64,000 bases of DNA from Archivesica marissinica (lineage: Eukaryota > Mollusca > Bivalvia > Venerida > Vesicomyidae): the NCBI GenBank assembly GCA_014843695.1, contig CM026390.1:3307213-3371212 (forward strand), written 5' to 3'. This document shows, piece by piece, positions 55,173 to 63,972 of this stretch. A program made the translations under genes and the position numbers. The notes below the pieces were generated by a model. That model was given only the letters and a program-made list of their open reading frames with translations, did not search any database and was not told the DNA's origin. How positions within the stretch are numbered: position 1 is the first letter of the stretch; the number at the start of each line of letters is the position of its first letter.

Positions 55173-58100
55173 CCATAGTCAATACCTACCTATAACGACT
55201 AGTATAACATAGTCTATACCTACCAATAACTGCTAGTATAACAGAGTATATACCTACCTCTAACCGCTAGTATAATATAGTCTATAACTACCTATAACTG
55301 CTAATATAACATAGTCTATACCTACCTATAACTGCTAGTATAACATAGTATATATCAACCTATAACTACTAGTATACCATAGTCAATACCTACCTATAAC
55401 TGCTAGTATAACATAGTCTATACCTACCAATAACTGTTAGTATAACAGAGTATATACCTACCTCTAACCGCTAGTATAACATAGTCTATACCTACCTATA
55501 ACTGCTAATAAAACAGAGTATATACATACCTATAACCGCTAGTAAAACATAATCTATATCTACCTATGACTGCAGTATAACATAGTCCATACCTAGCTAT
55601 AACCGCTATTATAACAGAGTCTATACCTACCTATAACTGCTAGTATAACATATTCTATACCTACCTATTACTGCTAGTATAGCAGAGTATATACCTACCG
55701 ATAACTGCTAGTATAACATAGTATATATCTACCTATAACTGCTAGTATAACCGAGTATATACCTACATATAACTGCTAGTATAACATAGTCTATACCTAC
55801 CTATAACTGCTAGTATACCATAGTATTTATCTACCTATAACTACTAGTATACCATAGTCAATACCTACCTATAACTGCTAGTATAACATAGTCTATACAT
55901 ACCTATAACTGCTAGTATGACATTGTCTTTACCTACCTATAACTGCTAGTATAATAGAGTATATAACTACCTATAACTGCTAGTATAACAGAGTCTATAC
56001 CTACCTATAACTGCTAGTATAACATACTCTATAGATACATATAACTGCTAGTATAACAGAGTATATACCTACCTATAACTGCTAGTATAGCAGAGTATAT
56101 ACCTATCTATAACTGCTAGTATAGCAGTGTATATACCTACCGATAACTGCTAGTATAACATAGTATATACGTACCTATAATTGCTAGTATAACCAAGTAT
56201 ATACCTACCTATAACTGCTATTATAACAGAGTCTATACCTACCTATAACTGCTAGTATAACATAGTCTATACCTACATATAACTGCTAGTATAACATAGT
56301 CTATACCTACCTATAACTGCTAGTATAACAGAGTATATACCTACCTCTAACCGCTAGTATAATATAGTCTATACCTACCTATAACTGCTAGTATAACATA
56401 ATCTATACCTACCTCTTACTGCTAGTATAACAGAGTATATACCTACCTATAATTGCTAGTATAGCAGAGTATATACCTACCTATAACTGCTAGTATAACA
56501 GAGTCTATACCTACCTATAACTGCTAGTATAACATACTATATAGATACCTATAACTGCTAGTATAACAGAGTATATACCTACCTATAACTGCTAGTATAA
56601 CAGAGTATATACCTATCTATAACTGCTAGTATAGCAGAGTATATACCTACCGATAACTGCTAGTATAACATAGTATATGCGTACCTATAATTGCTAGTAT
56701 AACCAAGAATATACCTACCTATAACTGCTAGTATAACAGAGTATATACATACCTATAATTGCTAGTATAACAGAGTCTATATCTACCTATAACTACTAGC
56801 AAAACATAGTCTATACCTACATATAACTGCTAGTATAACATAGTCTATACCTACCAATAACTGCTAGTATAACAGAGTATATACCTACCTCTAACCGCTA
56901 GTATAATATAGTCTATACCTACCTATAACTGCTAGTATAATATAGTCTATACATACCTATGACCGCTAGTAAAACATAATCTATATCTACCTATGACTGC
57001 TAATATAACATAGTCTATACCTACCTATAACCGCTATTATAACAGCGTCAATACATACCTATAACTGCTAGTATAGCATAATATATACCTACCTCTTACT
57101 GCTAGTATAACAGAGTATATACCTACCTATAACTGCTAGTATAACAGAGTATATACCTACCTATAACTGCTAGTATAGCAGAGTATATACCTACCTATAA
57201 CTGCTAGTATAACCGAGTATATACCTACATATAACTGCTAGTATAACAGAGTCTATACCTACCTATAACTGCTAGTATAACATAGTCTATATCTACCTAT
57301 AACTACTAGTATACCATATTCAATACCTACCTATAACTGCTAGTATAACATAGTCTATACATACCTATACCTGCTAGTATAACATTGTCTTTACCTACCT
57401 ATAACTGCTAGTATAACAGAGTATATACCTACCTATAACTGCTAGTATAACAGAGTCTATACCTACCTATAACTGCTACTATAACATTCTCTATAGTTAC
57501 CTATAACTGCTAGTATAAAAGAGTATATACCTACCTATAACTGCCAGTATAGCAGAGTATATACCTACCGATAACTGCTAGCATAACATAGTATATACCT
57601 ACCTATAACTGCTAGTATAACCGAGTATATACCTACGTATGCCTGCTAGTATAACAGGGTATATACCTTCCTATAGCTGCTAGTATAATAGAGTCTATAT
57701 CTACCTATAACTACTAGCAAAACATAGTCTATACCTACATATAACTGCTAGTATAACATAGTCTATACCTACCTATAACTGCTAGTATAACAGAGTAATT
57801 ACCTACCTATAACTGCTAGTATAACAAAGTATATACCTAACTATAACTGCTAGTATAGCAGAGTATATACCTACCTATAATCGCTAGTATAACGTAGTAT
57901 ATACCTACCTATAACTGCTAGTATAACAGAGTCTATATCTACCTATAACTACTAGCATACCATAGTCAATACCTACCTATAACTGCTAGTATAACATAGT
58001 CTAAACATACCTATAACTGCTAGTATAACATTGTCTATACCTACCTATAACCGCTATTATAACAGAGTCTATACCTACCTATAACTGCTAGTATAACATA

Positions 58101-58320
58101 CTTTATACCTACCTAATACTGCTAGTATAACAGAGTATATACCTACCTGTAACTGCTAGTATAGCAGAGTATGTACCTACCTATAACTGCTAGTATAACA
58201 GAGTATATACCTACCTATAACTGCTAGTATAACAGGGTATATACCTACCTATAACTGCTAGTATAACAGAGTCTATATCTACCTATAACTACTAGCATAA
58301 CATAGTCTATACCTACATAT

Positions 58321-59000
58321 AAATGCTAGTATAACATAGTCTATACCTACCTATAACTGCTAGTATAACAGCGTATATACCTACCTATAACTGCTAGTAT
58401 AGCAGAGTATATACCTACCTATAACTGCTAGTATAACATAGTATACACCTAACTATAACTGCTAGTATAATATAGTCTATATCTACCTATAAATACTAGT
58501 ATAACATAGTCTATACATACCTAAAACTGCTAGTATAACATAATATATACCTACCTATAACTGCTAGAATAGCAGTGTATATACCTACCTATAACTGCTA
58601 GTATAACATAGTCTATATCTACCTATAACTGCTAGTATAACATTGTATATACCTACCTATAACTGCTAGTATAACCGAGTATATACCTACCTATAACTGC
58701 TAGTATAACAGAGTATATACATACCTATAACTGCTAGTATAACAGAGTCTATATTTACCTATAACTACTAGCAAAACATAGTCTATACCTACATATAACT
58801 GCTAGTATAACATAGTCTATACCTACCTATAACTGCTAGTATAACAGAGTATTTACCTACCTATAACTGCTAGTATAACGTAGTATATACCTACCTATAA
58901 CTGCTAGTATAACAGAGTTTATACCTACCTAAAACTGCTAGTATAACATAGTCTATATCTACCTATAACTACTAGTATACCATAGTCAATACCTACATAT
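58321..59000 (-). repeat. 680-bp higher-order repeat (20 x 34 bp), copy 1
   Basis: The variant aaatgctagt occurs at 58321, 59001 and 59681, spaced exactly 680 bp. A second marker, tagtataacg, is at 58871 and 59551, again 680 bp. Copies 1 and 2 look nearly identical by eye. Confidence 0.9.
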
Positions 59001-59680
59001 AAATGCTAGTATAACATAGTCTATACCTACCTATAACTGCTAGTATAACAGCGTATATACCTACCTATAACTGCTAGTATAGCAGAGTATATACCTACCT
59101 ATAACTGCTAGTATAACATAGTATACACCTAACTATAACTGCTAGTATAATATAGTCTATATCTACCTATAAATACTAGTATAACATAGTCTATACATAC
59201 CTAAAACTGCTAGTATAACATAATATATACCTACCTATAACTGCTAGAATAGCAGTGTATATACCTACCTATAACTGCTAGTATAACATAGTCTATATCT
59301 ACCTATAACTGCTAGTATAACATTGTATATACCTACCTATAACTGCTAGTATAACCGAGTATATACCTACCTATAACTGCTAGTATAACAGAGTATATAC
59401 ATACCTATAACTGCTAGTATAACAGAGTCTATATTTACCTATAACTACTAGCAAAACATAGTCTATACCTACATATAACTGCTAGTATAACATAGTCTAT
59501 ACCTACCTATAACTGCTAGTATAACAGAGTATTTACCTACCTATAACTGCTAGTATAACGTAGTATATACCTACCTATAACTGCTAGTATAACAGAGTTT
59601 ATACCTACCTAAAACTGCTAGTATAACATAGTCTATATCTACCTATAACTACTAGTATACCATAGTCAATACCTACATAT
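59001..59680 (-). repeat. 680-bp higher-order repeat, copy 2
   Basis: Same unit order as copy 1 throughout, including the rare cacctaactataactg, taaatactag, gaatagcagtg and ctatatttacc units. Confidence 0.9.
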
Positions 59681-60326
59681 AAATGCTAGTATAACATAGT
59701 CTATACCTACCTATAACTGCTAGTATAACAGCGTATATATCTACCTATAACTGCTAGTATAGCAGAGTATATACCTACCTATAACTGCTAGTATAACATA
59801 GTATACACCTAACTATAACTGCTAGTATAATATAGTCTATATCTACCTATAAATACTAGTATAACATAATCTATACATACCTAAAACTGCTAGTATAACA
59901 TAATATATACCTACCTATAACTGCTAGAATAGCAGTGTATATACCTACCTATAACTGCTAGTATAACATTGTATATACCTACCTATAACTGCTAGTATAA
60001 CCGAGTATATACCTACCTATAACTGCTAGTATAACAGAGTATATACATACCTATAACTGCTAGTATAACAGAGTCTATATTTACCTATAACTACTAGCAA
60101 AACATAGTCTATACCTACATATAACTGCTAGTATAACATAGTCTATACCTACCTATAACTGCTAGTATAACAGAGTATTTACCTACCTATAACTGCTAGT
60201 ATAACGTAGTATATACCTACCTATAACTGCTAGTATAACAGAGTTTATACCTACCTAAAACTGCTAGTATAACATAGTCTATATCTACCTATAACTACTA
60301 GTATACCATAGTCAATACCTACCTAT
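59681..60326 (-). repeat. 680-bp higher-order repeat, copy 3 (one unit shorter)
   Basis: Follows copy 2 with a few substitutions (gtatatatc near 59735, aatctatac near 59868). It lacks one 34-bp unit near 59960, so the tagtataacg marker is 646 bp after the previous one (60197). The match ends at about 60318-60326, just over 100 bp before the retrotransposon. Confidence 0.85.
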
Positions 60327-60420
60327 AACTGCTAGTATAACATATTCTATACCTACCTATAACTGCTAGTATAACAGAGTATATACCTACCTATAACTGC
60401 TAGTATAACAGAGTATATAC

Positions 60421-61851
60421 CTACCTATAAGGAAGGAAGCTGTTCTTATACTGTTCATAACTGATGTGCAATTGCATGTAGTCTAAGTCGTGTGTTCTTG
60501 TGCGGCCGGTGGAGGTTGTGACATACTCTGGGATGGTGACTGGAGACAGATTGTTGGTAGCTTTGTAAAATGTTACTAGTCGTTTGTTGGTTCTGCGTTG
60601 TTGTAGAGGCGGCCATTGTAGTTGATTAAGCATGGATGTTACACTTTCTCTGTAGGAGTAGACACCAGTGACAAAACGGTCGCCCTTGCGCTGAACTTTT
60701 TCAAAGGCTTGAATATCTTGTTTAAAGTCAGGATCCCAAACTGAAGATGAGTACTCCAAATGTGGTCGAACAAGTGATGTGAATGCCCTTGATTTCACTT
60801 CTTGGCTACATCCATAAAGATGTCTTCTCAGTAGGTTTAAAATCTTGTTGGCTTTGCCAGTTATGTTGCTGATGTGAGTGTTCCATGTTAAATCTGAGGT
60901 CAATTCCACTCCAAGGTACGGGTGATGTTGTACTTCCTGGAGGTTGTTCCCTTCGATGTTATATTGGGTCTGAAGATGTGTGCGTTGTCTGGTGGTCTTG
61001 AGTAGGTGACATTTAGCTGCATTGAAGCGCATTAGCCAGGTGTTGGACCATTCAACCATCGTGTTTAGATCTAGTTGCAGTTGTATCTCGTCTTGAGTAC
61101 TGTTGATGTTTCTATATAGCAGACAGTCATCAGCGAAGAGCTTGATAGTAGTAAGAGGAGATATCTTGTCGCCAATATCGTTCACGTAAAGAAGGAACAT
61201 TAGCGGCCCTAACACTGTGCCTTGTGGTACACCAGACAAGACTGGAGAGTCTGAAGATCTATCAAGGACTACTTTCTGCTGGCAATGGCATAGCCATGAC
61301 TCTATCCAGTTGTTTGTATAGCCGGTTATACCATAGTGTATAAGTGTGTGGAGAAGTCTTCGATGAGCTACTGTGTCGAAGGCTTTACTGAAATCCAGGA
61401 TCAGTATGTCAGTGGTCTTTCTCTTATCAAGTCTGCGTGATAAGTCTTCTACGGTGTTCAGTAATTGGGTTTCGCAGGAGTGGTTTGCTCTAAATCCATG
61501 TTGAAAATTTACGAGGATCTTATGCCGGTCCAAATGGTTCATGATTTGACTAAAAACAATGTGTTCCATGGATTTACACAGGATACATGTTAGAGAGACT
61601 GGTCTGTAGTTGGCTGAGTTGGTCTTATCACCCTTCTTAAATACAGCAGTTACATTTGCATTTTGCCAGTCTAATGGTACTTGGCCAGTGTTGTATGACT
61701 GTTGGAATATGATGCTCATGATAGGGGCAATCTGGCTGGATACCATCTTAAGTATTCTGGTTGGTAAGAGATCAGGACCTGATGCTTTGGATGGGTTCAG
61801 GTTATCGAGAGGTTTCTCAATGCCTAGGCTGGTGAACTCGATATATGTCAT
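60421..61851 (-). CDS. Reverse transcriptase of a jockey/CR1/L2-like non-LTR retrotransposon (partial)
   Basis: RNA-dependent DNA polymerase domain that would copy element RNA at a nicked chromosomal target. Residues counted from the methionine at 61851 show the RT blocks in order: KASGPD (22-27); FKKGD...NYRPVSL (71-87); block A LDFSKAFD (152-159, catalytic Asp153); block B SGVPQGTVLGP (206-216); block C FADD (239-242, catalytic Asp241 and Asp242); block D NAAKCHLL (277-284); block E YLGVELTSDLTW (312-323); and the thumb-like LVRPHLEYSSSVWDP (360-374). All catalytic aspartates are present and there is no internal stop or frameshift. The methionine is not a true start: the frame runs open upstream to 62061 for 70 more codons with family-like sequence (KKFYSYIKDKK, then a KAEALNTQYTSVF stretch), after an in-frame stop at 62062-62064. 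The C-terminus is cut: after SFLP the final Tyr, Arg and stop come from satellite B. Probably inactive because the endonuclease and tail are lacking. Confidence 0.9.
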   Translation of the reverse strand: MTYIEFTSLGIEKPLDNLNPSKASGPDLLPTRILKMVSSQIAPIMSIIFQQSYNTGQVPLDWQNANVTAVFKKGDKTNSANYRPVSLTCILCKSMEHIVFSQIMNHLDRHKILVNFQHGFRANHSCETQLLNTVEDLSRRLDKRKTTDILILDFSKAFDTVAHRRLLHTLIHYGITGYTNNWIESWLCHCQQKVVLDRSSDSPVLSGVPQGTVLGPLMFLLYVNDIGDKISPLTTIKLFADDCLLYRNINSTQDEIQLQLDLNTMVEWSNTWLMRFNAAKCHLLKTTRQRTHLQTQYNIEGNNLQEVQHHPYLGVELTSDLTWNTHISNITGKANKILNLLRRHLYGCSQEVKSRAFTSLVRPHLEYSSSVWDPDFKQDIQAFEKVQRKGDRFVTGVYSYRESVTSMLNQLQWPPLQQRRTNKRLVTFYKATNNLSPVTIPEYVTTSTGRTRTHDLDYMQLHISYEQYKNSFLPYR

Positions 61852-62078
61852 TGCGGAGACCGGGGGACCTTCTATCTCAGGAAGTTGATCATCCGTCTCT
61901 CTGGTAAATACAGAAGTATACTGGGTGTTGAGTGCCTCTGCCTTTTCCGTTGGTTCACTAATGATGGTATTGTTTGACTTCAGGACGGGGATGTTACTCT
62001 GTCCTAATTTCTTATCTTTTATGTAGGAATAGAATTTCTTAGGATTTAGTACATATTGTACTTAATTGCTGATCAGGG
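60431..62078 (-). mobile_element. Non-LTR retrotransposon fragment, truncated at both ends
   Basis: This minus-strand segment carries an RT coding region of the jockey/CR1/L2 type. In sense direction it begins near 62078, just after a 13-bp poly(A), and ends at 60431, where satellite B starts. Missing are the 5'UTR, any ORF1, the apurinic endonuclease domain that normally precedes RT in this group, the last part of ORF2 (conserved residues after the SFxP motif) and the 3'UTR. Loss of the 5' part is usual for these elements because reverse transcription is often incomplete. Loss of the 3' end is not explained that way and points to later breakage at the satellite edge. No target-site duplication can be recognised. 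Confidence 0.85.
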
Positions 62079-62091
62079 TTTTTTTTTTTTT
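62079..62091 (-). repeat. 13-bp poly(A) on the minus strand, upstream of the RT fragment
   Basis: Thirteen T on the plus strand, hence A13 in the RT's sense direction, placed 17 bp before the RT open frame begins. It could be the tail of another retrosequence on the same strand, whose body would lie at 62092 and beyond, abutting the truncated element. It could also be a chance homopolymer or its T strand could belong to a plus-strand element. Confidence 0.5.
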
Positions 62092-62176
62092 AGTGCCGAT
62101 GTGTATTTGTGATAAAGTGCGGAACATCACCCGTAATATCCTATAAAGATATAGTCCATAGCATAAATACCTATAT

Positions 62177-62263
62177 TCCTTCATAGTCCAGTGGTCTAGA
62201 CCGTTGATCTTGGTAGCATTTTCAAATATTTGAACGCTGGTTCGAATCCGTACAATATTTTTT
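62177..62263 (+). mobile_element. tRNA-like / SINE-head module 1 with Pol III A and B boxes
   Basis: TAGTCCAGTGG (62184-62194) fits the Pol III A-box consensus TRGYNNARNNG at every defined position. GGTTCGAATCC (62239-62249) is a perfect B box. Their starts are 55 bp apart, wider than the roughly 44 bp of a plain tRNA. Between them lies a hairpin: the 14-bp palindrome TTCAAATATTTGAA (62221-62234), flanked by AGC and GCT. It could stand for a long variable arm (Leu/Ser-like) or an inserted hairpin. A T6 run (62258-62263) and a T7 run (62272-62278) follow and could terminate Pol III. Acceptor and T stems do not pair, so this is a tRNA pseudogene or a tRNA-derived SINE head rather than a working tRNA. 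Confidence 0.5.
62221..62234. repeat. 14-bp perfect palindrome in tRNA-like module 1
   Basis: TTCAAATATTTGAA is self-complementary and extended by AGC (62215-62217) and GCT (62236-62238) across short unpaired bases. It lies between the A and B boxes, where a type II tRNA has its variable arm. Confidence 0.7.
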
Positions 62264-62278
62264 CCGCATTGTTTTTTT

Positions 62279-62625
62279 GTGTTGTCATTTTTCACCCAGC
62301 AATATAATTAGTATGATTTAAATTTAATTTCACTTTTCTGATAACATCTGTATCAGAATAGCGAGATTTGGGCTGTAGTTCCAAATTTGCTGCACACCGT
62401 ATCGTGAGTTTGGACATGCACATAATTTGGTTTATTTCTTATTAATTTGGGAAGTCAACATTTCCGAGAAACGTTTATTTTGCGACGGATAACCTGACGC
62501 GATACTTCGTGAACGTTTTGAGATGCGGAGTTTTTCTAGCAAAGAATGAGTTATATATGTAAGTGTTAGCACGAGCAAAGGTATTTAGTAACCAATACGG
62601 ATGGTAGTAGTGGTTTGTTACACAT
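62279..62625. other. Non-coding AT-rich stretch with nothing recognised
   Basis: Unique-looking sequence with no satellite units, no convincing splice or promoter signals and no credible ORF. A short open frame on the minus strand across 62475-62771 also runs through the tRNA-like module at 62626 and has no recognisable protein features. A body of the putative SINE that starts at 62177 could extend into this stretch. Confidence 0.5.
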
Positions 62626-62698
62626 GGCTCAGTGGCGCAGTGGTTAGTATATCCGTCTAGTAATCTGACGGTACCGGATCGAATCACACAAGAAGTGC
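62626..62698 (+). mobile_element. tRNA-like / SINE-head module 2, tRNA-Thr(AGT)-like anticodon loop
   Basis: TGGCGCAGTGG (62633-62643) fits the A-box consensus fully. GGATCGAATCA (62676-62686) is a B box with two changes. The starts are 43 bp apart, close to normal tRNA geometry. Between them CCGTC (62653-62657) and GACGG (62667-62671) form a 5-bp stem. The loop contains CTAGTAA (62657-62663), the same heptamer as the anticodon loop of animal tRNA-Thr(AGT), with AGT at 62659-62661. The stem register does not match the 7-base loop exactly, and the T and acceptor stems do not pair. It is therefore a decayed tRNA copy or SINE head, not a functional tRNA gene. It lies on the same strand as module 1, about 450 bp away. 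Confidence 0.5.
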
Positions 62699-62742
62699 AT
62701 AATAATTTAATAAGATGTTCATCATGACTTCGTAAATAAGTA

Positions 62743-62770
62743 TATATAAATGTATAGTACACTGACGTCA
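62743..62770 (+). promoter_or_regulatory. Possible promoter: TATA-like box and CRE palindrome
   Basis: TATATAAA (62743-62750) is a good TATA-like sequence, and TGACGTCA (62763-62770) is a full palindromic CREB/ATF (CRE) site. They lie about 325 bp before the start codon of the 63091 ORF on the same strand. A CRE downstream of the TATA box is not the commonest layout, and the region is AT-rich, so chance is possible. Confidence 0.25.
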
Positions 62771-62780
62771 TTGCTGAGAA

Positions 62781-62936
62781 GTAAGTAGAGACAAATTATT
62801 ATTGCAAATGGTGTTATCGAGCAAGGGGAAGTAATCAGGTTAGTAAGATAATAATTTATCCACAGTAGGAAATAGCCTCATACTGTATTGTGTTTTGATT
62901 TAAATACTAAGTGTATTGTGTTTTGTAATTTTACAG
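62781..62936 (+). other. Candidate 5'UTR intron
   Basis: A donor-like GTAAGT starts at 62781 after GAGAA. A branch-like TACTAA is at 62905-62910, and the acceptor ttttacag ends at 62936, 26 bases after the branch motif. A second acceptor, tttttcag, ends at 63030. If used, either would join a short leader to the exon that holds the coiled-coil ORF. This rests on motif matches only. Confidence 0.25.
62885..62925 (+). repeat. 13-bp direct repeat
   Basis: GTATTGTGTTTTG occurs at 62885-62897 and 62913-62925, perfectly conserved, separated by 15 AT-rich bases. It may be a local duplication or a target-site-like footprint, but no insert remains between the copies. Confidence 0.8.
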
Positions 62937-63090
62937 AGGTCACAGCAGTTGTAACACTGATATAGTGTATGTGAAATGACATTTGTGTGATAACATTGAG
63001 CTCATTGTGTATTTTATGTATGTTTTTCAGATTGTAATAATAAACAACAGTGATATGGTATACCCTGGACTCTAGTTGTGCGATATCAAT

Positions 63091-63972
63091 ATGGCAGAAT
63101 ATTTATCTGAAAGAGACCTTAGAATAAGGAGAAGGGATATGTTGAGAGACGAAACCGAAAGAAGGATTAGAGAACAGAGTGAAAGAGATTTGATAAAAGA
63201 GGAGACACTGAGAAGACAGATAGAACAACATAGAACTCAGCGATTAAGACAAACTCAGCCAGATACAGACTATGAATTGGGCAAACGTGATAGTTATACT
63301 GAGGAGTTGAGAACACTTGAGCATGCATATATCACACAGGATGATACTGATTTTAACGAAGGAGATAGTTTGCATGTGATTGACTCTACAGGATATTTAG
63401 AGAATGAACAACATGAAATTGGACATGGTCTTCGCACTAAGACAGATGAAATTGAAAGTGAAATAGAAAAGTTGAATAATATACTAAAGATTTATGAAAG
63501 AGTAAATCAGGATAGTACACAAAGAAAGGACGAACTGGATAATAGTGAACAAACTCGTAGGAAAATTAGTAGATTGCGCACGGATTCATTATATGATGAT
63601 GGAGTCCAACAACAGAGTACGCCACATAGAAATACGTTAGATCACCAACATTTGAAAAATGATGAAATGATAACTGGAATAGATAGAGAACACACTAGTA
63701 GTTTGCGAAGAGTTAATCAAAGAGAAAGTCAGAAACATGTAGACATGGATAGAATGATTGAATTGAACGAACTGAAAAGACTTAAACAGGAGAAACAGGA
63801 ATTGGAAAATGCTATGGTGAAACATGAATTAGAACAGCAACGAATATTGCTAGTAAAGCAAGAAATGAATTCACGTAAGATTGAAGAAGAACGAAAGAAA
63901 AGAAAGGAAATAGTATTAAAAGAATTTACGCAGTCCATTTTAAAAAGGGAATGTCCATTCATTCCCAATTAA
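63091..63972 (+). CDS. Uncharacterised charged coiled-coil protein (293 aa)
   Basis: I do not recognise this protein. The start is the first ATG (63091), with A at -3 and G at +4. An in-frame TAG stands at 63073-63075, and the earlier TTG at 63076 is not a likely eukaryotic start. The product is almost wholly hydrophilic. Residues about 1-65 are Arg/Glu/Gln-rich and helical (RIRRRDMLRDE, RRQIEQHRTQRLR). The middle (65-215) is polar, Asp/Glu/Ser/Thr-rich with a short helical piece (EIESEIEKLNNIL). Residues about 220-285 form a strong Lys/Glu/Leu coiled coil (LKRLKQEKQELENAMVKHEL...EEERKKRKEIVLKEF). It ends in CPFIPN. There is no signal peptide, membrane segment, zinc knuckle or catalytic motif. 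It may be an exon of a cytoskeletal or scaffold-like host gene, or a Gag/ORF1-like retroelement protein: AATAAA at 63039-63044 and TGG at 63056 would fit an LTR end and primer site, but no LTR pair is visible. No intron interrupts it. Confidence 0.65.
   Translation: MAEYLSERDLRIRRRDMLRDETERRIREQSERDLIKEETLRRQIEQHRTQRLRQTQPDTDYELGKRDSYTEELRTLEHAYITQDDTDFNEGDSLHVIDSTGYLENEQHEIGHGLRTKTDEIESEIEKLNNILKIYERVNQDSTQRKDELDNSEQTRRKISRLRTDSLYDDGVQQQSTPHRNTLDHQHLKNDEMITGIDREHTSSLRRVNQRESQKHVDMDRMIELNELKRLKQEKQELENAMVKHELEQQRILLVKQEMNSRKIEEERKKRKEIVLKEFTQSILKRECPFIPN

Larger units (their letters stand above)
55167..60430 (-). repeat. Satellite B array, 34-bp unit, inverted orientation
   Basis: The same 34-bp satellite on the minus strand, reading ataacatagtctatacctac and then ctataactgctagt on the plus strand, about 155 copies. 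It shares subvariants with the forward array (actactagtatacc, tagcaaaacatag, gcagagtatatac) and is more uniform, most of all after 58.3 kb. It ends at about 60430, where ctacctataa passes directly into the retrotransposon sequence ggaaggaagctg. No other element is seen inside. Confidence 0.96.

Noticed and set aside
1..60430. CRISPR array
   Set aside because: The repeats are directly contiguous with no unique spacers, and unit differences are point variants. The setting is eukaryotic and no cas genes are present.
1..60430. Telomeric repeat
   Set aside because: Units are 34 and 37 bp with no TTAGGG-like or G-rich strand motif.
61849..61851. ATG at 61851 as the true start of the RT protein
   Set aside because: The frame is open and family-like for 70 codons upstream, so this is an internal methionine of a truncated ORF2.
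61610..61888. 92-codon plus-strand ORF
   Set aside because: Antisense shadow of the conserved RT coding region.
62062..62295. 77-codon minus-strand ORF
   Set aside because: Runs antisense through the poly(A) (giving a Lys run) and tRNA-like module 1; no domain, not likely coding.
62626..62698. Functional tRNA-Thr gene
   Set aside because: Acceptor and T stems do not pair, and the anticodon stem register is off; only the boxes and anticodon loop resemble a tRNA.
62475..62771. 98-codon minus-strand ORF
   Set aside because: Crosses tRNA-like module 2 in antisense; no recognisable motif or start context.
63076..63078. TTG start for the coiled-coil ORF
   Set aside because: In a eukaryotic setting the first ATG at 63091, which has good context, is far more likely.
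63637..63968. Two minus-strand ORFs (62 and 79 codons) under the coiled-coil gene
   Set aside because: Antisense shadows; Phe/Ser-rich text is the expected reverse of Lys/Glu-rich coding sequence.
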